This document shows, piece after piece, positions 30,549 through 40,506 of a stretch of 64,000 nucleotides of DNA (positions within the stretch are counted from its first letter, which is position 1; each line of letters begins with the position of its first letter). This DNA comes from Strigamia acuminata (Eukaryota > Arthropoda > Chilopoda > Geophilomorpha > Linotaeniidae): assembly GCA_949358305.1 (NCBI GenBank), contig OX442314.1, forward strand, positions 37,483,211 to 37,547,210. Reading direction: 5' to 3'. The notes beneath the pieces are model-generated. The model made no database searches and was not told the origin of the DNA. It saw only the letters and a program-made list of their open reading frames with translations. Both the position numbers and the translations under genes were made by a program.

Positions 30549-31919
30549 ATGCAGTGCGGACAACTTTTCGTCGTGCTGGCGGCCTTGGCGGCAAATGTTG
30601 TCGCGTCCCCCGAAGTGGTCGCACTCGCGCCTCCCCTCGACCGTCTCTTGCGCGTTTTCGGGCTGCAGCGGCCGGGACGGCGCGCGCGACACGTTGCCAC
30701 GCCTCAGTACATGTTGGATTTGTACGACACGATCGCCGATCGCACCACCGGCGTCACGCGACACGCCAACCCCTATTCGGCCGACGTCGTCCGAAGTTTT
30801 CATTGCACAGGTAATAATAATAATAATAATAATTTATAATTTTTTATACTTTTCCTTCATTTTTAGATTCTCCGAATGATCTAAATCACTTTAAATTCGA
30901 CTTGACCGGAATCGGACGGGACGAACGCATACTCGCGTCCGAATTTCACGTTTATAAGTTAAAATGGAGGAATTTCGACGGGATTAAGAACCGAAAAGAC
31001 GCGCGCGCTCATTTGCTCGAGGTAAAAAAAGAAAAAAAAAATTGTTTTCGAGGTTCGTTTTGTTTTCTCGACGTTTAGATGAGGGTTTATCAAGTGATGG
31101 ACCCGTCGCGGGCCAATCAGGAAGAAGGGAACCGTCTCGTGGACGCCCGCAGGATAAGTGCCTACGCGCCCGGCTGGGAGGTGTTCCGAGTGACGGACGC
31201 TATATCAGACTGGCTCGAAAACCAAACCACCAATCACGGTTCTTTTAATTTATTCCAAAGGGCTGTAATCAACAATGTGAACCCGCGACCCCCTCATTAC
31301 AGGTTTATTGCTCACACTCCGCTCTTTAATCGGGGAGAAATTGGACCCGTCCGTGCTGAGGGTCATGAAGCGAAAACACGCCAACGGACGCCAGCCCATT
31401 CTCGTCGTGTTTACCTCGCGGCCAAACTCCACCAAACATCCAAACACAAATCTAAATCCAATCAACATCGGTGAAATTAATTACACATTACTAAACAATT
31501 TCTTAATTTAATTTAATTTAAAAATCTTTTTTTATTTAGAAACATCGGAGACGAGTTCGGAGAACACGAGTCGGATCCGGCGCTCGTCCGACAAGACGGT
31601 CGAATGCTCGCGCCACAACCTCTACGTGGATTTCGAGGCGATCGGTTGGTCCGGTTGGATCATCTCTCCCAAGGGCTACAACGCCCACTACTGCGCCGGT
31701 CAATGCACTTATCCGCTGGGCCAGAACCAGCGACCCACCAACCACGCGACGGTGCAGAGCATCGTGCACGAGATGCGCCTGCACGGCGGCGGAGTCACGG
31801 CGCCCTGCTGCGTCCCAAACAAACTCTTAGCCATCAGTTTGCTCTTCTTCGACGAGAACGAAAACGTCATCCTCAAACAGTACGACGGCATGGTGGCCGC
31901 GGTGTGCGGCTGTCACTAA
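30549..31919 (+). CDS. admp: ADMP-like BMP-family ligand (5 exons)
   Basis: Exons: 30549-30810, 30867-31021, 31079-31238, 31303-31470, 31540-31919. Phases agree and give 374 aa. Residues 1-20 are a signal peptide ending VVAS. The prodomain includes PQYMLDLYDTIAD (about 51-63), NPYSADVVRSF (family motif before the first intron), ISDWLENQTTNHG and QPILVVFTS. A furin site RIRR ends at residue 263. The 111-residue mature ligand has all seven cysteines: VEC, AHYC, GQC, PCC, VCGC. It also has family motifs YVDFEAIGW-x-x-WIISPKGY, PTNHA, CCVP, and the ending CGCH. The extra Gly-rich loop (LHGGGV) before CC is longer than usual. BMP ligands signal outside the cell through type I/II Ser-Thr kinase receptors and Smads; ADMP patterns the dorsoventral axis. 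WIISP and the pinhead neighbour favour ADMP over BMP2/4, but BMP2/4 is the alternative. The third intron was placed by phase, because frame changes between TTNHG and LLLTLRSL. Confidence 0.88.
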
Positions 31920-31962
31920 ATCGATGATAAACTTACTTGTTAGTGATTAATTGATCAATTCA

Positions 31963-31997
<35 letters not shown>

Positions 31998-32290
31998 CGT
32001 GTACGGAGATCTCATCTTTTAATTTATTCATGTAATTTGACAATTTGTAACGGTGGCAGTTTCTCAAATACAGTACAGTATATACTGTATATTATCGGAA
32101 AAGATGTTCGTGCGCGCAATAAATCCATTTTGCCACGTGCCAGACGCCCGAGAGACCGAAAAAGCGCCGGCCGAAAGGCGGCCTCGCTCCAGCCTCGGTG
32201 GATTGCAGCGAAGCCCAATGCCCGTTAATACCAATTCCAACCGTTCTCCTTTTCCCCGTTTCTCACGCCCACTAATTCATCACAATAAAA
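31920..32290 (+). other. 3' UTR and polyadenylation signals of the admp-like gene
   Basis: AATAAA occurs at 32118-32123 and 32284-32289. A (GATT)n microsatellite lies just after the stop codon, at 31963-31998. Confidence 0.55.
31963..31998. repeat. (GATT)n microsatellite
   Basis: About eight perfect GATT units 45 bp after the admp stop codon. Confidence 0.9.
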
Positions 32291-33593
32291 TTTGATTTCT
32301 TCTTCTTTCTTTCGTTCTTTTAAATTACAAATTGTAAATTTCTTAGCTAGTCACGTTCGTCGTCGGTTTGTTTCCACGACAACGAGCGCGCAACATTTCC
32401 GCTGATTGATTATGATTGCAAGTGCGTTCTTGCGCAATCCTCGCAACAATTTTTCTCTCTTTCTCTTTTCAAACTAAATTTAGTGGCACACTCTACCGAC
32501 ATGTGACCCCTCGCAGATACTCGTCCTAAATTTACTCGCGCGTTGATAAAGATTTAAAGAAAACCACAGCGTCGCCCGTGGCCAAAAACACCCTCGGCCT
32601 CTTCGTTTCCTCCGCTATCAAATCTAAATCATAAATTATAAATTACTTCTCTCGCATCACCGAACAGCACGTACACGCCAAGAGTTGGGAAAATGCTGCC
32701 AACGATCAAGGTAAAAGGCTTTTAATGGGTGCATCGAACTGATAAGATATTAACACGCGCCATCTGCCGCGCGAGCAATAAAGTGTCACGCGTAAGTCGT
32801 AAATTGCTCCGTTAATGGATTTTAAAGCGCTCGGCTCGACTCCGCGCGACACGAATAATCTAATTGCTCATTTGTTACAGTTCGCGTTGAGGATGGTCAT
32901 CTAGTTGGCGCTTTTCAACGCTCACCCCACAGGGTCAACGCAGTCGGCCGATTTCAAGTTCACGTCAAACGACCGCATTATTTTTGCCAAATATTTTGTG
33001 TAAAGTCTTCGTGAAATAAAATTAATTTTACAGAAAATTTTAACAAAACGCGACACCCGTGACAATAATCGAAACTCCTAGCACTAGCAGTCTACGAATT
33101 TAGTCTTTTTTTGCTTTTGTTTCATTTTAAACGATACTAGTTCTAGTTTATGAGTACTTCTAACGTAAACGAATTAACCTACCTTTAAAGAATACCTTTA
33201 ATAATCGATAGCACCGGTTCGTTGTTCATCCTTTTCCGCCCTCAAAAGTCGATGGCATCGTAGTTTCACCGTCGAATGCTACGCGCCATCTCGTGATCAT
33301 TTCAAATATTTTTACGATAAGTTATGTCGCGTTTACTATTGTCCTCAGCACGGCGAGCTTGATCAATCGAATCGATCGAGGCCGGGGGCAGAGGCAGGGG
33401 AGGCGAGGTAGGTCACCACTAACTGCTGCTGCCATGTCACACACAAATGCATTAATCATTTATCATTAATCATCCTCATTGTTGGCCACATCGAATCTGA
33501 GACCGGATTCGTGACGAATGGTTTACTTGTTTTTAAGTAATTAATTTCATTATAATAAATTTTATTTTTTTTTAATTACATCTTTTTTTCAGT
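32291..33593. other. Non-coding DNA downstream of admp, possible regulatory region
   Basis: No gene or transposon frame is seen. The stretch 32330-33420 has balanced composition and contains GATA-type (CTGATAAG), TAAT-type and CpG-rich motifs. It looks like unique rather than repeat DNA, but function is only a guess. Confidence 0.35.
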
Positions 33594-33857
33594 GCTAAGA
33601 AATCTGATGGGGACTATCATTCTGAGATGAACTCGGCCAACTTTATGCGATGGATGGAGACGGTTTTCCCTAATTTAGTAGAAGGCAGTGTGATAGTGAT
33701 GGATAATGCACCCTATCACACTGTTAAGTTGGATCCATCGCCAACAAGTTCTTGGCTTAAAGCAAATATTCAGAAATGGTGCATTGATCATAATGCATAT
33801 TTTGAAGATCATTACGTGAAGTATGAGCTGCTTGAAGTATTCAATTTTAAAATATAA
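33594..33857 (+). pseudogene. DDE transposase fragment, second copy
   Basis: KKSDGDYHSEMNSANFMRWM is followed by VIVMDNAPYHTVKLDPSPTS, with the catalytic Asp in VMDNAPYH. The exon-like piece starts after TTTTTTTCAG. It stops at 33857, before the PPYHC region. Closest in the window to the piece at 46.3 kb. Confidence 0.7.
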
Positions 33858-33939
33858 CATTTGCTTTAACTGATTTCTTTGTTTATTCATAGGTTGTAGC
33901 TGCAGTGAAGAACAATTTCATCACACAAGCTTATCTAAT

Positions 33940-34370
33940 TTGATTCCAAAGCCCAGGAGTTGGGTTTTAAAGTTCTGCGGTTGCACAATTAATCAATCAA
34001 CTCCGCTCCCAGATGCTTCACCGCCTCCCAAAAAAACAAAATGTTGGCTGTCAGTATTGAAAAACTCCAGGACCGATTACACAATGATGGCGCCCACAAA
34101 CATCACGAGAAACGAATTTACAGCTTTCAACAGTTTTCCGGCACTCCAAGAGAAAGAAAACCCATTAGATGGGTGGAAAAAACAGAGCCAGTTTACCGAT
34201 TTTGACGTTTGGTGCCAGAAAATATCTCTGCTTGCAGGCAACAAGCGTTCCTAGTTGCGACGGCAGAATTATATCTGATAATCGGACTAGGATTACGCCT
34301 GAACATGCAGATTGCAGAGCAACAAATCTTTGAGTATGAACAAGCCATCTGTTGAAGTGGACAACGGCAA
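33940..34370 (+). pseudogene. hAT transposase C-terminal fragment
   Basis: In one frame ENPLDGWKKQSQFTDFDVW is followed, after frame changes, by GRIISDNRTRITPEHADCRATNL. This is the order of the hAT dimerisation domain: NPL-x-WW, then the S-ERLFS block (lost here), then (A)G-x-(I/L)-x-x-x-R-x-R(L/I)-x-x-E. Several indels and a stop break it. Confidence 0.65.
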
Positions 34371-35504
34371 TGTAATGCAATATTAACATTCAATATACAC
34401 AATTACACAATACACAATTAAATAAATAACATCCCGAAACAATTATCATTTACGGAGTGTTTATTTAATTTTTTAAGTTTATTATTTTCTTTTATATTAT
34501 TATTTTTTTTCGTGCCACCTCCAGCTTATTTTGTGCCATTTTGTGATATTCCGTGCCATTTGACGCCATTTGGTGAGAAAAGGAAATCTTTTTAGTGTTA
34601 TCGCGTTGTTTTTTTTTTGCCGTTATCGCGTTGTTGTGTTATTTGTGAATAACGCCTCGCAGGAAAAAAATATTAGAAAATATTAGAGTTTGTGCCCTTT
34701 TCTTCGATAAAATGTCACTAAAATTGAACATTCAGTATAATGTGGCTCGTGACAGCTTAGAGGGATTCAAGGATTATGAATACGATGAAGGTACAGGTAA
34801 AGTGTGTACGCATGCACTACTGTTCAGAATTTGTCAGTTCCCGTGACGATACAAAGTGGAAACGGACGAAAGAGCAAAAATCGGCATGGAAAAATATGAA
34901 AGTCGCGGTTTCAAAAGTCGCGGTAGATCGTGTGGCGGTAAGATTTTGTCACGCCAGATGACACGCCCCGAATCTCGAATGATGAAATGACATCATTGAA
35001 TATCAAATGATAAAATTAAACATGGATCTTGGAACTATTTTTTACCTAGCAACAGTTGTTTACAATATTCCTCCACAATTTCGTCGCCAAAAACGGCGAC
35101 GAAATAACACGGCGACGAAATGAAGGGCGACGAAATGAAGAAACCCCTGTTTGTCGCGCCAATTAACGTTTTGGTTCGTTTTTCGCCTAGTTTTCACGTT
35201 CTCAATTGCCCTTTGCTAGATTTAGGGACTTTGAAACGTGGCTCGTCGCCTTGGAAACCAGTATTCGCTAGAATTTGCACAATTTCTTGTGTGTTTCTTT
35301 TCTTAGCATGAATTTTTCCCCCAGAAATCCCTTATTACTTTTTACTTTTTGAGTTTTCATGTGGCTTAGCTCTGGCTATGTGGTCAGTCCAGCTTTCCAG
35401 CCTTTCTGCCCTTACATGATCATTAGAAGCTTTTAGCTTTCTTATCTCTGTTTTGCATGCAAACTAGCGTTTTGCCTTGTTTCTATTTTTCACAAAGAGC
35501 TAGC
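34371..35504. other. Intergenic DNA, no recognised gene
   Basis: Short direct repeats (TTATCGCGTTGTT near 34600 and 34623; GGCGACGAAAT three times near 35090-35135) and low-complexity T-rich DNA. No coding motif seen. Confidence 0.4.
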
Positions 35505-35654
35505 TATACTCTTTCCACACTCAAGAGTGACCCTGGATGCTGGGCTCCCATTGGCCGAGCTATTTCACTAGTGTAGCAGTAGTTGCATTGCAGTTCTAAG
35601 TAGGCCAATGGGAGCCCAGCTTCCAGGGTCACTCTTGAGTGTGGAAAGAGTATA
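35505..35654. mobile_element. 150-bp foldback MITE
   Basis: The left arm TATACTCTTTCCACACTCAA... continues through CCCATTGGCC, and the right arm is its reverse complement over about 50 bp with very few mismatches, around a 45-bp centre. The ends TATA could include a TA target duplication, which would fit a Tc1/mariner-type MITE. The near-perfect arms suggest a fairly recent copy. Confidence 0.8.
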
Positions 35655-36657
35655 GTATCTGTTCCTAGCCAAGCTGAATGTCCAAGCTTTTCTAGCATAT
35701 TCTGAATCTCCTTTTAGCTTGGTTGACCCCACATTGTAACACTTTCCTCTGCAACTGTTTACTTCTCAACGAGACGCACGATTTGCGCTCGATTTGTGCG
35801 AAACTTTCCATGGGCTCTCGCCACATGCGAGTTGCTTCAGCGCCTCATCCCGTGGGCCTTTCTCTTTCTCTCTTGTTGACCGTCAAACCGGATGTTTCAT
35901 CCTAAGAGGGCGCCGCATCAAAGGCGGTGGCTCCTTTCGTTGTCTTGTTTTTAGCATTGCATGTTGTTGATTCCTTGAAGTCTTGCATGTGACTTCCAGT
36001 CTGCCTGCTCGACAGGACGGTGCCTTGGGCACGTCCCTTTAGCGTTAGGAGTTCCCTGCTCCTCCTACCAATGGAGTTCGGTGTCTGAGTAAGCGTTGGC
36101 TACTCTGCCGACCCCCCTAGCTCAGGGTTCCCACCTTCTACACCTCTTGCACGGATTGAATTGTCTTCTCGTTTTTCTTTGCGAGTTGATAGATTGTTCT
36201 TATCTTTCTTGTGAAATCCCGATTTTTGTTTAGAAAAGTTCATTTTGCAAAAGTTTGCATTATTATTTATTTTTTTTGTATTCTAACCGAATAAAAGTTG
36301 TTCATTTGCATTGAAACAAGTCATGTTTATTTTAAGGTTTAATTTTGCACAAATTTGCATTGGATTATTATTTCTCTTATTATTTTAAAGCTACAAAATA
36401 ATAGCAGTTTTAATTGGACAAGTAAGAGTTTATTTGGAGCAATTTCCTGTATAAGCCTGCAGGAATAAGTAAAGTGGGAGGTTGCCAGGGCAACCAGCCC
36501 ACAAAGAGGAAACAGGATAGACTTCCTGTTTGCCAAGTTGAGAAAATCCTCAGTCTATTCCCAGTCTTTGAAAAAACCAGTCACCAGAAATTGCTCCAGT
36601 AAACTACAGAAAACTGAAATGATTTTGTAGCTAATTTGCCAAAGCAACTTGACTCAC
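35655..36657. other. Possible LTR-derived DNA, no gene
   Basis: T-rich DNA with AATAAA near 36289. Its right side leads into the hairpin array and a primer-binding-like site, so part of it may be an LTR. The left boundary is not defined. Confidence 0.3.
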
Positions 36658-36805
36658 TTTCTTGCAACAGTAAATCTGCTGTTGTGAGATTCCTCGTTCT
36701 TGCAATAACCGCTGTTATTGTAAGAGTTCATTCTTGCACTAACCCATTTGTTAGTGTGAGATTTCCTTTCTTATCGCTAAGAAATTAGCGACGAGATTTT
36801 GTTTA
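36658..36805 (+). repeat. Array of four tandem hairpins with covarying stems
   Basis: Four units of about 38 bp each read TCTT(G/A)..., stem, loop, stem', then GTGAGA or a close variant. The inner stems are CAACAG/CTGTTG, CAATAAC/GTTATTG, CACTAAC/GTTAGTG and TCGCTAA/TTAGCGA. The sequence of each stem differs but pairing is kept, with G-U pairs in the outer part. Position just before a primer-binding-like site suggests a structured RNA region at the end of an LTR. Confidence 0.65.
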
Positions 36806-36814
36806 AGCCAAGAT

Positions 36815-36826
36815 TGGCGACCCGCC
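36815..36826 (+). other. Candidate primer binding site (tRNA-Arg type)
   Basis: TGGCGACCCGCC lies a few bases after a possible LTR end and starts with TGG, as sites complementary to a tRNA CCA end do. It resembles the complement of arginine tRNA 3' ends (…GGTCGCCA). A leader with two related segments (CGTGCC near 36844 and 36956) and a donor-like AAAGTAAGT near 37006 follow. No gag follows, so any element is truncated. Confidence 0.35.
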
Positions 36827-37019
36827 GCCAAGGTTGTCACTCGTGCCGGCGTGCCGAGTGAATCCCGAGTCGTGGGTGTCGTCGAGTTTGGAGAAGTAGG
36901 AGTTTAGAGCTGTGTGCTAAGTTAAAACACCATTGCCACCGTCACGGTCGCCATTCGTGCCGTCGCGCCAAAGTGGGACCCGAGACGCGTGGAATTGAGT
37001 TTCAAAGTAAGTCGGTGTG

Positions 37020-39257
37020 AGAAGCGATACGAAAACGTTACGATTTATTTGTACAATTTATTTGTGTAATAGCGAACTCATAATGCATATTCATCTTTTA
37101 TTAATTACTGTTGTATTGGGTTTTTTGCATTCTAGTTAAGGTAGTCCATTTAGAGTGCACTTTAGCATTTTATAGGGTATGTATTTGTACCTCTTTTTTG
37201 AGATTATTCGACTGTTACTTTTGGCGTTTACCTTGTATTTATTTATGATAGGGCATGCTTTAGAGTTCTTCTTTAGACTTCAGTCTTCTTTTTTACGATA
37301 AAGTTAACTCTCAATTGACAATACACGCTCCTTCCTATGTCTTCGGACTCTTGTTGGAAAGCTATCCACCAAGAACTTCCTTTACCGTCTCTTGGTCTTT
37401 ATGTTTCATTAAATGAAGGACGGGGTCTGGGTCCGACTTTTCCTTCTTCCACTGAGTTGGAATGGGGTAAGGCGCATCTTAGCCGTAATTAGCACTTGGG
37501 TCGTTGGCTCAAGTGTACACACCTTCTGACAGTCTGTACTCTGGCAAAGGTAATCACTGTCCTTAAAGCCGGACAGGTGAATCTTCCCTCTTTGAACTTT
37601 CCTTCAGACTTTCAATGAGTTAACACTCAGTTTATTGATAGTTGGAAAGTTACTCAGGTTTTATTTGTTTGAACAGTTCTTTTCCTCAGTTACATTTACG
37701 GTAAATGTTATTCTAGTCGTTTTCTCTTTCTTTTTCTGGCGGGAGGCTGTTGCAAGCCGGTAGTTTCCTGCAGTTCACCAAGAATTTGTTGGACATCTGG
37801 ACCTGCATTGTAGCGAGTAAAAGACTGGAAAAACTGGTTTTTGGCTTTGGCAATCATATAGCCAACATGGCCGCCATGATACTTTATTTCAAGTCAGTTA
37901 TAGCACTTGCAAAAGAACAAATCTCAAAACTAAATGAACAAATCATATATTCTAAATGACAAATCAAATATAATTAAATTGCAAATGATAAGCTGCCAAT
38001 ATAAACACAAATAATACAACAAACTATATAAATACACAAGAGTAGAACATATTTGGCAGTAGTTAAATAATCGAACATCTCATAATTTTCTAACAGAATT
38101 TGTGTTCAAACTTTTGGGAAATCTTTAGGGTTGCCCAGCTCATTTTCGTTATATTGAATCAATCTATTAATTTAAGCTTTTGATCATTGTTAAGAAGTCA
38201 CATATTAAACATTTCTTTAAGAAATACATCTCCGTATCAATTCAATTGACAGCAGCAAATTGGATGACCTGCTAAGGCTGTACAAAGAAGACGCCGAATT
38301 CCAACAATATACATTCTAAATTCTTTTAGCAAAAACAATAGTGAAAAGTAAAACTATCTTTACTTGTACGAGTGCGACCAATCGACCATGCGTTAACTAT
38401 AGTGTAGTGTTGAAATCGCATCCAGGATCATGTTTCTTCTTTCGCAGAAAGTTTTTTCTTTTTTCACAGGATTACTCGTGAGTTTTAATTTACAATCTCT
38501 TATTTATTAGTACTTATTTTTATATTTTAATACATCTAGTTTGTCACAGTGTACTTAGTTTTTATATGTATGTCTGCAACAATCAGGAACAGCTCTTTAG
38601 TTTCTACATTTTTACACATTTATTTATAAGCTTATATGTATATCGTATACATATACCCGCCAACTATTCAAGCCGAACTAGTGGGTCGAGCAATAGGTCT
38701 AGGCGAAGGACCTCGAGATTCAGCTTCTCGTTTAATGGTCACACGCGCAAGTCACGTGGCTCCACGAACAGAGTCACGTGCAATCAGCTGGACCACCTCT
38801 TCCATTTAGGAGCGCGGATCCAAATAATAAATTGTTTGAATTCATTGAAATTTATTTATTTCTTAAATTAAATAGTGGTTGCTGAAGAATCTGGGCATTG
38901 AACAAAGGAGGAGAGTCTTGGCTCAGTGTCATTTAATTTGATGTTATAAAATGATGATTTAACCAGATCTAAATCGTGAACATATTTAACGTCAATTGAT
39001 GATATGCCCTGCATAGTTGCTAGGGCGAAACTAGAATGTGCAAGTTAATGCATTGTTAAAATTTATAGTTTATAGTTTTTTAAAAAAGGGTTGATCCTGA
39101 TAGACCCAAACTTTTTGAATTCCATTAAAATTCATTGGGAGTCATTTCTCCCCTCTTTGTTCAACTGACATGCAGTATCACCAGAGATAAATTCAAGGAG
39201 TTATACCACATTCTGTATTCATAGAAGGCAGCAACAGAAAAGCTGAAGAAAAAATCA
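37020..39257. other. Intergenic DNA, no recognised gene
   Basis: AT-rich with short frames only (for example 37750-37959 and 38566-38871), none with recognisable motifs. Confidence 0.4.
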
Positions 39258-40170
39258 CAATATTTTATTGGGAGAAATTTTTAGAGACATTCAACCCAAG
39301 TTTTTTCAAAAGAAATATTTGATTCTTTCATTTTCCAACTAACCGGTAATTTTCTTTAGAGAAAAGGGTGCCTGTTGAATTTGAAAATTTGTGGTCTTTT
39401 GATTTGAAAAAAAGATTTCCATTTAATTTTTTTTACGAGGAAGGTGAATGCAGATATCCATTTGCATCTACTGTACATGCGATAACACTCATCACATAAA
39501 TTTGTGAGATTATTTTGGACAGAGGAACAACAAGTGGCCGTCAAGTTGATTAAAACGAATTAAAATCGAGTGAATGGTTGAGTAGTTTTAGGAGGGATGT
39601 GGAAACGATGTTGCAAGTTGATGCGTCTTATGAGGGAGCAAACACAAAGAAAATGAAAAAAAAATAAAAGTAGAAGACCTCAAATAAATTTGCGAGTCCA
39701 GAAGTGACCAAACGACCGCTTTAGAATACAGAGAACTGATAATGTGATTCAAAAACAAGCGCAAGAAAATGTAAATGCAACATTCATGTAGGAATGCAGT
39801 CTTACAGTACAAAATCATGTAAATGCCGCAAACATTAATTAGGAATGCGGGCCTACAATACAAGCGCGTAAAAAATCCCACAACCACATAAGAATGCGAG
39901 TTTATAGAACGAAATCGTGTAAAAGCCACACATCATGTCGGAAATGTGGGTTTACAATACAAAAAAAAAATTGTGAGAAGAAATAAAAATGAAAAAACGA
40001 AACAAATCAAACACAAAATTGACCGAGCTGGCGTGCGGTTTGAACGACTCAAGTTGGCGGGCCTTTGTAATTTGAACTATTTGATGAAAGAGATGATCGT
40101 TATATCTTATCACCAGATGATAAAATAAATAAAAATATGACAATTTGGCGAAATATTAAAAGAATAGATC
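39258..40170 (+). repeat. Dispersed repeat family, copy 3, left part
   Basis: Begins with TTATTGGGAGAAATTTTTAG as copy 2 does, includes the GTTGCAAGTTGATGCG region and four 49-bp units (39770-39960), and is cut at GAATAGATC by the copia element. The right part resumes at 44593. Confidence 0.75.
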
Positions 40171-40385
40171 TGTTGTTTTATTGAATGTTATATTCCTGTC
40201 CGCCAGGTGTCTTTACCACCTGTGCACCTGTATTTGGCACTGACCAATCAGTGCCCTGTTTTGTATTTAGTGCTCCGCGCACTTTTAAACATCTGTTTTA
40301 GATTAAAACCATCACTGTTAATATTTCACCAAAAAGCCAAGCGTCTCCATTTTTATGCCTCCAACATATTAGAACAAAAACTACA
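40171..40385 (+). mobile_element. Copia element 5' LTR (215 bp)
   Basis: Starts TGTTGTTTTATTG and ends AAACTACA. By eye it is identical to 44378-44592. It is flanked by the 5-bp target duplication AGATC (40166-40170 and 44593-44597). Confidence 0.95.
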
Positions 40386-40400
40386 GGTTATGGGCCCAGC
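40386..40400 (+). other. Copia primer binding site (initiator tRNA-Met anticodon arm)
   Basis: GGTTATGGGCCCAGC directly follows the LTR. Its complement matches the anticodon arm of initiator tRNA-Met (TGGGCCCATAACC), the half-tRNA primer known for Drosophila copia. Confidence 0.8.
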
Positions 40401-40506
40401 ACGCTTCCACTGCGCTTAAAAATCATCAAGTTTTGTACCGGAACATTCGAGGAAGTTAAAAACGAATTTAACACGAACATTCCACAAGAAACAGAACTAA
40501 GAAACG

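Noticed and set aside
36658-36805. CRISPR-like array
   Set aside because: Units are hairpins whose stems vary, without identical repeats separated by unique spacers, and the genome is animal.
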